Source: Capniomyces stellatus
Taxonomy: Eukaryota > Kickxellomycota > Harpellomycetes > Harpellales > Legeriomycetaceae
DNA length: 64,000 bases
Direction: 5' to 3'
Assembly (NCBI GenBank): GCA_001661515.1
Contig: LUVW01000021.1
Coordinates: 256,785-320,784, forward strand
Shown in pieces: positions 34,569-43,621 of this stretch. A program made the position numbers and the translations under genes. The notes beneath the pieces were generated by a model that was not told where the DNA came from, made no database searches, and worked only from the letters and a program-made list of their open reading frames with translations. The first letter of the stretch is position 1; each line of letters opens with the position of its first letter.

Positions 34569-36440
34569 ATGGGATCAGGAAAGTTTTGGAACTTTATCAA
34601 GTGTGCAACGAACAGAAATGCGAACTTTACAGAGAAGGGGCGGAATAGAATAAACTCAAAGGCAGATACGCTGTACTCGAGCAAAGGCGAGAGTAGGCAA
34701 AAGAACTCGCATGAAACAGGAGGTACAAATGTAGTGTTGACAACGGTGGACAATTACAGCCAGATAGTAAAGCCAATATACACAAAGTACTCGAGTGAGC
34801 AGGCACTAAACTCGGATGGTGCAGGAGACACGGGGTCAGTCCTGTCTGGGGGAGATGGGGGGAACTTTGGGGTAGAGTCAATAATCAGCAGAGAGGAATC
34901 GGAAGACAACGTATCGATATTTTTGCCAGAGCTTCCTAGCGTGGTGGGTATGGAGGAGTCGTTTTCGCAGTCAGTGATTAACGAAATAGGACTCAGCTCA
35001 GCAGGGAAAAACTTGCTGAAACAGTCACCAGGTTTTGGCGGAACCGATTTGTTTGAGAACAGGGAAACGGTGGTGCTGAGGGGCAGAGCTGGTTGTAATG
35101 GACGGATGGCGGGGGATTTGGAGAGCAGTAGGCAGGCTGCACCAATTGGGTTCATGAGCTTAACAAACATCAATAAGGTGGGCGAAATTGAGGGCACAGT
35201 GGAGATAATGCGATCAAAGTCAGACCGAACAGCAACTCTGGACCAAATGACATCCATGATACAAGAGAATGTACAAAATATACAAAAGAATATACAAGAA
35301 AATGTAAAAGATGTACAAAGTCTAAGAGAAATGTTTAACGGCAACAAAAAATCACTGGACACTCAGCTAGGAAGCGACATAAATGGAACTGAGACTGAAA
35401 CTGAGGCCGAAACTGAGGCCGAAACTGAGACTGGGGACGATGATACAAACACAGAATACGTCAAACGAAACTCAAAAAACACGCAAGTAACCAAGGGGAC
35501 GGACTACCAAGTCGATGACCAGGGGAAGGTCAAGCCAAAAATAAGCACAATTGGACTGAGTGAAATGCTTTCCAGTCTAGATAGGGAATATGACATGAGA
35601 ACACCCAAACAAAGCCCAAACCCCAACAAGATACTCACCGGAAAAAGCTATAGCCACAGCCCAGCCAAGATCACAATTGCAAATTCAAATTCAAACACAA
35701 ATACAAATACAAATACAAATACAAATACAAATGCGAATGCAAATGCAAACGCTTTGGCTACCCCAGACTCCAGCAACTTTAGAACCCAGTCTTCAACCCT
35801 GCTTCAAGGCAACACCAAAAGAGTACCTCGAAGCACAAACGACGAAAAGTTACGAGAGTCCATCTACAAGCACCGCGACTCTCAAGTCATGCCCCTCTTT
35901 GATGCCCTTCAGTTTATGGAACTTGACCCCGATACATTCAGCAGAATGTCCTCGCCATCCGAAGAGAATTTGACCCACAGAACCTCCTCATCCCTCCACA
36001 AAGAATCCAACTCTTCTGTCAAAATCTTTCGGTCCAGCACAAGCGTCATCACCGCAAAGCTTAAACCCAAACAGCCCAAAAGCCTCCTCATCAAAAAGTC
36101 AAACTCAAGAGACTCCAGCTTCTTCAACATGACCAAATCTGACCATCTCTCCTCCCAAAAAAACCCCAAAAATCTCCCCCGCATCCAGAACGAGTACGAA
36201 TTCATACAGTTCCACAAGTCCCATGACAACTCCGAGTATGTCCGCCTCAAGCACAGCAGCAAACCTCTGCCCGATCTCCCCCAAAACGACGACGCATACT
36301 CTCTATACATCAAATCTGATATTCGTCCTGGTGTCCCTGAAAATCTTGTTCTTGATCTCGTTCTTGGAAACGAATCATACATCTTCCAAGTCCCAAACAC
36401 TGCCTCTGAATACGAAAGAGGCTGTAAAGCTGGCCTATAA
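34569..36440 (+). CDS. Orphan low-complexity protein, 623 residues
   Basis: The frame starts MGSGKFWNFIKC at an ATG preceded by AAAAAA, a plausible fungal context. I recognise no domain. Most of the chain is Ser/Asn/Thr/Glu-rich and likely disordered. It carries a short heptad-like segment (MIQENVQNIQKNIQENVKDV), a TETEAE tract (about residues 276-290) and an NTNTNT/NANANA tract (about 373-392). The last ~100 residues are the most ordered-looking part, with EYEFIQFHKS, KPLPDLPQNDDAYSLYI and LVLDLVLGNESYIFQV. Composition changes along the gene: the 5' half is purine-rich on the coding strand and the 3' third is C-rich. The length of the open frame makes it a convincing gene; function is unknown. 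Confidence 0.8.
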   Translation: MGSGKFWNFIKCATNRNANFTEKGRNRINSKADTLYSSKGESRQKNSHETGGTNVVLTTVDNYSQIVKPIYTKYSSEQALNSDGAGDTGSVLSGGDGGNFGVESIISREESEDNVSIFLPELPSVVGMEESFSQSVINEIGLSSAGKNLLKQSPGFGGTDLFENRETVVLRGRAGCNGRMAGDLESSRQAAPIGFMSLTNINKVGEIEGTVEIMRSKSDRTATLDQMTSMIQENVQNIQKNIQENVKDVQSLREMFNGNKKSLDTQLGSDINGTETETEAETEAETETGDDDTNTEYVKRNSKNTQVTKGTDYQVDDQGKVKPKISTIGLSEMLSSLDREYDMRTPKQSPNPNKILTGKSYSHSPAKITIANSNSNTNTNTNTNTNTNANANANALATPDSSNFRTQSSTLLQGNTKRVPRSTNDEKLRESIYKHRDSQVMPLFDALQFMELDPDTFSRMSSPSEENLTHRTSSSLHKESNSSVKIFRSSTSVITAKLKPKQPKSLLIKKSNSRDSSFFNMTKSDHLSSQKNPKNLPRIQNEYEFIQFHKSHDNSEYVRLKHSSKPLPDLPQNDDAYSLYIKSDIRPGVPENLVLDLVLGNESYIFQVPNTASEYERGCKAGL

Positions 36441-37023
36441 TCTTCTCCACAAATGTTACTCTTTTTTTTTTTTTTCACTTCTTTTCTTCTTTTCCTTTCT
36501 CTATAAGTCAGTCTTTGGTCATACTCTCTCATTGTTTGACTCGACATATATATATATACATTGTTTACTTTTATTTCTTTTTTTCTTGCTTTCTTCCCCT
36601 CCCCACCCCCTTAACTGTGTCCCGTATTATTGATTTGCAATGTTTGCTCAGCACTCTGCCTCTCTTTTTCATTCTCTCGCTTTCTATATACTTTTACCTC
36701 ATATATTTATTTATTTACTTTTTTTTTAAAAAAAAAAAAAAAAGTTTATCTTTATAGCCAGTATAATTCTCTTTTCATATTGTTATCGTCACTTTTTCTA
36801 ATATTTTTCTTGGTACTAACGACATTTAATTATTTTTATACTCGATTAATAATAATAAAAAAATCAATATAAACCATTTTCCACCGTCACTTTTTTCTTT
36901 AATTGCAGTTACAGTTTATTTGCTGGAAAAATAAATAAATTACAACATCAGCCTTCAGGAGCTACAGTAAAGCTGAGTCTTGCCACATCATCACCCGCCC
37001 CGCCCAGACATATCGATTTGGTA
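36441..37023. other. Convergent 3' region between the orphan gene and the MOB gene
   Basis: T/C-rich just after the orphan stop, then AT-rich, with a run of A at about 36729-36743. It should hold the 3' ends of both genes. No ORF supported. Confidence 0.55.
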
Positions 37024-38155
37024 TTAAAAAAGCATATCCCTTATTGTCATTAATTTTGGATCTATCAGCCCGTATTTCGTAGACAATAGCACAAGTCTGG
37101 AAAATAGGTAGTTCATATGCTACAAATAAAAAGGCAAAATCATAGCAATTATTATCTACGAACGTCAACGTATTTATCGATATTAAAACATCATATTCGC
37201 AGTTCCACAGACGTGTATCATAGTACCTCAAACCGCTCAAATATCTCTCGATGGCTGCAATATACATGCGAGAATATCAGATATATTTGGTGTGCAAACT
37301 CTGAGAACACTGGTATACTCTCTTCATTTAAATTGCTTTTGTCTTTGAAAACTTCACTGTTGTTTAGCCTGTAGATTATTGAATTCACCGTGTGCACTGA
37401 AAAATCAATTGCCGAGCATCCCTACGTATAGACACACGATAATGCAAAGGCAAGGTTGGAGACAGTGGTAATGATCATTATAAATACAATTGCAAACACA
37501 CAAGTTCAATTACTACAAGTAAAAAAAAAAAAAAGTCGCAAATTTTGTAAGGAAAATCATATCCATCAAGTTTATTCAAGTAAAAAGTTGTATTTCTTTA
37601 TTTACCCGTGGTGTATTCGACTGGTGTGATGTACATCCAAAGACTTTTCCCTCTACTATCAGTGCTGGACAATTCACCTCGTTGCATTCTTCAACCAGAA
37701 GCAAAATCAACCCACCAATCTCTATGCATATTTGACTATGCAGTATCCATTTTTATTTTTATTTTTTTTTCGTTTTTTTTTTTTTTCCAAACATTATATT
37801 CTGTTTTAGTCTTGCTTTTTATTTTTTATTTTGGCATTCAAGAAAATGTATTTTTTTTTTCTTTATAGTATGTTTTATATTTTACATGGTTACCATATAT
37901 GTTCGTAGACCCAACAGTGTGGATTGCAGTTCTCTGGTGTTTCGAGTATATATTCTAAATCGTCTGAATCGTGCCTTATTAGCGACTGTAAATACTCTTT
38001 CAAGTACAGCTCGTTGCTTGAATCGCTTTTCGTCGGTCGTTCTACTTCCCAGTCGTAACATTCCTTTTCATTCAAAATTAAAACAGATTTAAAAATATAT
38101 AAGTATGATTTAGTTTCATTCAACCTTTTATTACGAATATCTTGTACTGTTTCAT
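37024..38155 (-). CDS. MOB4: MOB family protein, phocein/MOB4-like, five exons
   Basis: MOB proteins are adaptors for NDR/LATS-type and STE20 kinases; phocein (MOB4) is a subunit of STRIPAK phosphatase complexes. Exons on the minus strand: 38155-38135, 38063-37894, 37735-37606, 37421-37227 and 37119-37024, joining in frame to 612 nt and 203 residues (human MOB4 is 225). Seen: YILETPENCNPHCWVYEHI matching the conserved N-terminal MOB segment; zinc ligands C81 and C86 (CNEVNC, CX4C) and H159 and H164 (HVYCSH, HX4H); CSAIDFSVH; and the C-terminal NYLFSRLVLLSTKYGLI. Phocein fits better than MOB1 because of the PENCN..CWVYEH and IYLIFSHVYCSHREIFE patterns. The 21-nt first exon and its AAAAG acceptor are the weakest part; the other acceptors end TAG. 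No long single-frame ORF reveals this gene. Confidence 0.85.
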
Positions 38156-39077
38156 TCCTATATCTTGTTTTGTTTTGTTTGTTTTATTTCTCGGGTTCTT
38201 TCTTTTATTTAAAGTTTAAAATGATAATAACAACAGTGCTACAAATATCAATAGTTAAACATCAAGTTGCACGTATAATTTATCTTTACCTCCTCACGCA
38301 TGCCTGGGATGTTTCTCCTGTTTGCCATACTACTGTGTTTCCCTTTTCCCGTATAATACACTTTATATCCGCTTTGACCAAGCACAATCTTTTTCGTTTT
38401 ATCACTCGGCAAAAAAAAATAAAAAAAATAAAGAAGTGTAAAGAAGTAAGAAGGTGAGGTGGGGTGGTGTTATTCCAGTCTTGTTATTTTTCAACTGCAA
38501 AACTGTAAATTTCAACCAAGTCTTTAATAATACAAGATGGGTTTGCAACTTGCAAACTTGCCGCTTTTTTCCATTTAAGTTGCCAGTTTTGTTTTCAAAC
38601 AATTGCTGGTTTGGTTGTTTATTTACCATAGTTGATGAATTGAAAGTAAAAAAAAAAAAAAACTTCATTTCTCCTCGATAACTAATTGGTTGGAAATCAA
38701 ATCACATAAAATGCTTTGGCTCAGTTTCCCTTATTTTTATTACATTGGTCATAAACAACACCCGTCTTAATCTTGATCTATGCTAGCAATACTTTTATTA
38801 TTTACATTTTAAATATAAAGAGGAGTGTGAAAGTAGAAGGGGAATAGAAAGAAGAAGAAAAAAAAAGAGAAGGCGAAAAAGGAAAGGGTAGTGCAAGGAG
38901 GAAACAATACGCGTTTGAATTAAAAAACTCGCTAAATCCTACAAACACAAAACATAAACCTAGCGGAGGTGTTTGCCTGTTTAATCCAAGAAATACCACA
39001 CATGTTGCGAGTATATATATATGTATCATATAACCACCCCACCTTTTTTTATATATATCCACCTCTCCCCAACCCTC
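38156..39077. other. Intergenic region upstream of the MOB gene
   Basis: AT-rich, with short A runs (about 38409-38430 and 38649-38662) and a TATATATA stretch near 39012. It holds the MOB promoter and the 3' flank of the RNase P subunit gene. No ORF supported. Confidence 0.5.
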
Positions 39078-39830
39078 TTAAACCAAAGTTCTTGGCTCTT
39101 CTTGGCGGCTAGAGCAGCATAGACCAAGAACGGTTGTGGAGTTTCCAATAACTTTGAATTTCACAGTTTTTTCAGATACTTTCAGTGTATGCATCGTCAG
39201 CGCCTGCCACACCTTTTCACTCGAGCTATAAATAAAATATCAGCAACGCCAATTGATTAACTTGCCCTCATTAATCAATAATCAATTAATAGACAAAAGA
39301 AAAGCGATGTATACATTTAGTGTACATGAGTTTCATTTGTACTATATAAAAATAATAATAATAATAACGTCATTTTCAGATATTTTCTAGTAAAAGTTAC
39401 CATTGAGGAACCCTAATTATCCCAGTGGAGTCAGCCCCAAAATATTTAAGCACATCAACGTGGATCCCAGCTCCAATAACACCGTGAATCGTCTCTAGTG
39501 CGTTAGTTATTGCTGATCTGAATACCAGTACGTCCAACGATACTCTAGATTGGGAATTAGTTTTACTCGGTTTCGCCACGCTATCACAAACAAATTGAGT
39601 TGCTTGTCACTTTACTGGTTACACATTTGATATTCGAAAAAAAAGCAGTAAGCCAAATAAAACCGTTTCCATTCACTTTTACAAAGCACAATTATAGCAC
39701 AACAATACGCGTTTAAAATTGTAATTTACATTTGGATTTTGAAATAATGAAACTCGTGTTTTGATACTGTCATTGAAATAGTTCGAAAGTGTTTTTCCGA
39801 TCCTCCTGTGCTTAAAGTATCTGCAGACAT
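39078..39830 (-). CDS. RNase P/MRP protein subunit, Rpp14/Pop8-like, three exons
   Basis: Rpp14-type proteins pair with Pop5-type proteins in RNase P and RNase MRP, which process pre-tRNA and pre-rRNA. Exons on the minus strand: 39830-39730, 39580-39401 and 39225-39078, joining in frame to 429 nt and 142 residues; donors GTAAAT and GTAACT, both acceptors ATAG. Seen: KHEFHYFKIQ near residue 30, matching the YHYMKV strand of Rpp14; SLDVLVFRSAITNALETIHG; IGAGIHVDVLKY; STGIIRVPQ; EKVWQALTMHTL, matching the LWSSLTLL segment; and VKFKVIGNSTTVLG. The order and spacing of these blocks fit Rpp14/Pop8 better than Pop5. The gene is head to head with the methyltransferase gene at 40325. The family call rests on remembered motif patterns only. 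Confidence 0.78.
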
Positions 39831-40324
39831 TTTCGTGTTGAATTGAGTAAATTTAAATGTGTTGCGGACAGGTACCAAGTCGGTTTTTATTTATACAGTT
39901 TAAGAGCAAAAGGGAGCTTTGGAAAGAGTTCATCCTTGTTTAGAATTGATGAAGAGCCAATAATATGTTTTTTTTTATTAGCCAAGTAATTTTTTTTTTC
40001 TTTCTAGTTTTGTTGTAATTTTGTTCAAATCTCAGTTTCGAGTGATTAAAATTTTAATCATTTTAAAAAGTTTCTCAAACAATTTTTGATTTCAACCTTT
40101 TTTTATCACCTACTATTTCACTTTGAAAACATTTAAAGAAACAAAGTAATAAATAAAGAAACATAGTAATAAATAAATCAAAGGCACGGCGAAATTTTCA
40201 GCAAATTCAAATCCAAATTCAAATCCAAAAATATAAATATACAGCTATTTTTGTAAATAGACAAGTTTCAGGTTTTTACTAATTCGAGTAGCTTAAATTC
40301 AGCAATTCCAAATTTTTAATAAAA
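39831..40324. promoter_or_regulatory. Divergent promoter region between the Rpp14-like and EFM5-like genes
   Basis: A 494-bp region separates the two start codons. It has T-rich blocks (39968-40010) and ends in AT-rich sequence with CAAATTCAAATCC-type short repeats near 40200. It probably drives both genes. No specific factor site is claimed. Confidence 0.5.
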
Positions 40325-41026
40325 ATGGATTCCGAAGATAAACCAACGCTTTCAGCTGAAACTTTGCTAGCATTACAGTCATTCATGCAGGAAAAAGAGC
40401 AAAAGGATAAAGAGTTTAGCAGATTGGTAGAGAAAACAAAAACACTGAAAGAGGAGAAAGAGGAGGGGACAGACGTGAATGTTGGAATGGAAATGTTTGA
40501 AGAAAACTGGCAACTTAGTCAATTCTGGTATGATGAACGAACCTCGGATTACTTTGCGAATAAAGGGATAGAGTGCAATGGAAAATTGGTGGTTTTTTTA
40601 AGTTCGCCAACGGCATTTGTCAAGTTTCGAAAGCTGGCACCGGAATACGACAACGTTGCGCTGTTTGAGTTTGATAAGCGATTTGATCTATTCAACGAAA
40701 AATTTGTCTACTACGACTACAACAAGCCTTTGGAGTTTGATAGAAAAGACGAGCTTAGAGGCAAAGCCGCCCTAATTGTAATAGACCCCCCTTTTTTAAA
40801 CGACGACTGTTTTACGAAAATGATAATCACAGCCAGGTTTTTGGGTGGCAATAATGCCAGAGTGCTGATTAGCACCGGTATAGTAATGAGAAAGCTGGCC
40901 TTCAAGCTAGGATACCGCATCACTGATTTCCCAATTACTCACAGAGGAGGTCTATCCAACGATTTCTGCTGTTTTTCAAACTTTGAATGTGATGATTTAA
41001 AATATCTGGATGATGCAGAGTGTTGA
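40325..41026 (+). CDS. EFM5: Protein-lysine N-methyltransferase, EFM5/EEF1AKMT1 family
   Basis: This family methylates a lysine of translation elongation factor eEF1A in the cytosol. Seen: 233 residues, close to the family length, from an ATG in AAAAATGG context. The N-terminus has MDSEDKPTLSAETLLALQSF, typical of the N6AMT2/EFM5 start. NWQLSQFWYDERTSDYFA (about 61-78) is the family signature; VVFLSSPTAFVKF and NVALFEFDKRF match the SAM-binding strands; DPPF at 154-157 is the catalytic-type motif. The C-terminus has THRGGLSNDFCCFSN. One exon. Convergent with XAP5, divergent from the Rpp14-like gene. Members were once annotated as DNA adenine methyltransferases because of DPPF, but lysine methylation is the known activity. 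Confidence 0.9.
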   Translation: MDSEDKPTLSAETLLALQSFMQEKEQKDKEFSRLVEKTKTLKEEKEEGTDVNVGMEMFEENWQLSQFWYDERTSDYFANKGIECNGKLVVFLSSPTAFVKFRKLAPEYDNVALFEFDKRFDLFNEKFVYYDYNKPLEFDRKDELRGKAALIVIDPPFLNDDCFTKMIITARFLGGNNARVLISTGIVMRKLAFKLGYRITDFPITHRGGLSNDFCCFSNFECDDLKYLDDAEC

Positions 41027-41518
41027 TTGTACATATGTTTGCAAACAATTTGTTTATTTTTTTTCATTTACCCCCCTCAACCAAACCACATATTTTCCCA
41101 CCACATCATAGAATCTGCAATATTTAGCTTTTTAGCAATCCTAACACTAACAAAAATGTGTTTATCACTGAAACTCAAACACCAGTATTTTTTTTTATGT
41201 TGATAAAAGTCGGTTCTAATTTATATTGTTCAAACTTTTTTTTTTCTTTCTTCTTTTTTTATTGCTACTCGAGCACAGTTCGGATTTGAGCCATAACCGC
41301 AAGTGATTTTCACAATTCAAACTTTAAAACTTTTCTTATCCGTTGGCTTTTAGAGAACAAGGTGGACATTTATGAAGTATTGATTTTGAATATCTTTTAC
41401 TTTGTGGCGAAACTGTTGTTGTTTAAAACTCTGAATAAACTATAGGAATGCAAAAATGGTTTGGTTTTGACAGTTGGAAAAGCGCATAACTGCTCTAGTT
41501 TGATAAGGAGCGCAGCAG
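41027..41518. other. Convergent 3' region between the EFM5 and XAP5 genes
   Basis: T-rich after the EFM5 stop, then AT-rich toward the XAP5 stop. It should contain both 3' UTRs. No ORF supported. Confidence 0.55.
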
Positions 41519-42971
41519 CTAGTTACTTTTGTCCTTGATGCTATAGCTTCCGTAATTCTTCTTTGGATCATATAGCTCCCATCTACTGGCAGGAAATATG
41601 TGCTTATTTCGTTCATACCACTGTCTCTCACAAACTTTACCAACATGGGAATCCTCTTTTTCAACAGAAGCATCGTTAATCAGCCGAATATCCTCACGAG
41701 CGTCAAAGCTAAACAACGGCCCTGATTTTCCTCTCGCTTTGTTTATTATAAAGTCGTAAAACGAGTAGTGCATTGGGATAATCAAGTCCTCCTTAATGTA
41801 CATCAGGTTATCAGGATGAACTCCGCGGATCTCAGGGTTTTGATTACGACACTTTTCAAGAAAGTTGGCAATCGTATCTCCCTTTTTGCAACTAACCTGC
41901 TTTCGATGACCTGAGCCATCCCAGTAACTATACGTTATCTCTATCTTCTCTTCCTTTATCCTTTCCTGTTCCAGCAGCCACTCTTGCCGCAACTGTTCTC
42001 GCTGCTCCTTTTCCTGGTCATCTCTTTGTCTGTCTGGTAAAAAGCTTGTATCAACTACTGGGTTTTTTCCATACTTTACTTTTTTGTCTTTTATTGACTC
42101 TACTTGATAAATAAAGCACATCAGTATGGTGTTGAAATATTAAATGCACACATCCGACAGTACCGTATAATGAAGAAAAAAAATATGATATATGAACCTG
42201 GATTCTATCTTTACAATCATTTTTTATTTATTTATGTGGTTTATTGGCAACAGAACAAACACAACAAAACATACAATTCTAACACAATTTCTATTATTGG
42301 TTTAAAAGTCTCTACCTTCTAATTCAACCTCCTCGTCTCCATCCTCAATATCAAACGACAGCGTGGACTTCTTGGGTTGTTTCTTTCGTTTTGGTTTAAG
42401 TTTGGTTTCGCTAAATTATTATACAGCACTTAAAGTAAATATAAGACACGAACAAAGAATGGCGAAATACACACCATAGAGGTGCTTTGGTTAGAAACAA
42501 AAGCCGCTTACGTTGGAGCAATAAGTGTTTTTGCAGCCTGACGCAGCTTCTCCTCTTCGATTTCCTTGTGTATCCGCTGAAAGTCTTCTAGTTTGACTAG
42601 ACCTATAGTCGAATTTTTTAATTTAATTTCTGCGCTGTTGTTCTCACTAACAAATTTCTGTGCTCCTATCTTCACATCAGCATCCTAAATGCACCAACAA
42701 AGCAAACAAATAGACAAAAAAAGGGTGAATAAAACTTGGTTTGGTAATTTCAATAATAAAAAAAAGCTTGGCTTGGTAATTAACATTAATCTTATTTCTT
42801 AGTCAAAAAAACGCCGACTTTGAGAGCTCAGAAGATTATTATAACTAAATAACTTCAAACCTTTGATATCTGCTTTTTTTGATTTTCAAATTCCAAATGC
42901 TGCTTTTCTCTTTGTTTTAAAAACTTTTCTTGTCTTCGTTTATCAATATTCGGGTTTTTGTAATCCGACAT
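41519..42971 (-). CDS. XAP5: XAP5/FAM50 family spliceosome-associated protein, four exons
   Basis: XAP5/FAM50A is a nuclear protein of the spliceosomal C complex. Exons on the minus strand: 42971-42861, 42684-42512, 42410-42316 and 42099-41519, joining in frame to 960 nt and 319 residues (human FAM50A is 339). Donors are GTTTGA, GTAAGC and GTAGAG; acceptors all end TAG. Seen: the N-terminus [17 protein letters not shown] with REKQ, matching the basic family start; [14 protein letters not shown]; a basic stretch then [74 protein letters not shown]; and [13 protein letters not shown]. The reading frame is also open upstream of the chosen ATG to a possible acceptor near 43041, so a longer N-terminus is possible, but this ATG matches the family start. 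Head to head with cactin. Confidence 0.92.
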
Positions 42972-43621
42972 CTTTTTTCTGTATTTCAATTGCTGGCGAT
43001 ACTTCTTTCTCTGTTTTGATACTGGTGTGTAATATCCTCTAGAAAGATATATATATATTTAAAGCGTTGATCTTTTTAGATTTCTACTTTAAGATTCCAA
43101 CTTTAGAATTATATAAAGTGGAGAAAACGTGTGATTTTTCAAATACTTCCTGACAGAAGAGCAAAAAAGCGAATTGCTTTTGATTTTCTTGATTTGGATA
43201 ATTAGCAGACTTAGTAACGGGAAAAAAAAATCTGTTTTGAAAAACTTGGGTTTTTACGTGTTTATTGGATTTGGACGGCAAGTTTTGTTGAAAATAGCGT
43301 CAAATCATTGGAAAAACACTCCCACAAATTGGCATTTTATTTCCAACTAGCTGTAAATAAATTTTACAATCAACAAATACTAAATTGTAATGTAAAACAA
43401 AGAAGCAAAAAAAAAAAATTAGAGTTAGGGAGTTTCTTGCTTTCACAAATCTAGAAAGGAACATTGGCTAGATCGCGCTTGGAATTCAAATCAAAACTTT
43501 ACGTCTTTCTCAGCACCAACAATACAAAACGGCATATTATTTTATTAGACAGTAAAAAAAACAAGAGTAGGGGGGTAATAAAATATATCAGCTGATTTAA
43601 ACAGTAAGAAACATTGCAAAC
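42972..43621. promoter_or_regulatory. Shared 650-bp bidirectional promoter of XAP5 and cactin
   Basis: The two start codons point away from each other across this region. It includes a TATATATATATT stretch near 43045, an A run at about 43411, and GGGGGTAATAAAATATATC shortly before the cactin ATG. Both products are known spliceosome components, so joint regulation is plausible but is inferred only from orientation. Confidence 0.5.

Noticed and set aside
36962..37267. 101-codon minus-strand frame overlapping the MOB gene
   Set aside because: It reads through MOB exons 4 and 5 in the wrong frame; the spliced MOB frame explains the sequence.
37500..37600. A peptide with LDG..FP in the MOB region that seemed to require a frameshift in a T run
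   Set aside because: The correct join skips this stretch as an intron (37605-37422) and recovers a better match (CSAIDFSVH); the similarity was chance.
40325..41026. DNA adenine methyltransferase, suggested by the DPPF motif
   Set aside because: The N-terminal and QFWYDERTS signatures place it in the EFM5/EEF1AKMT1 lysine methyltransferase family.
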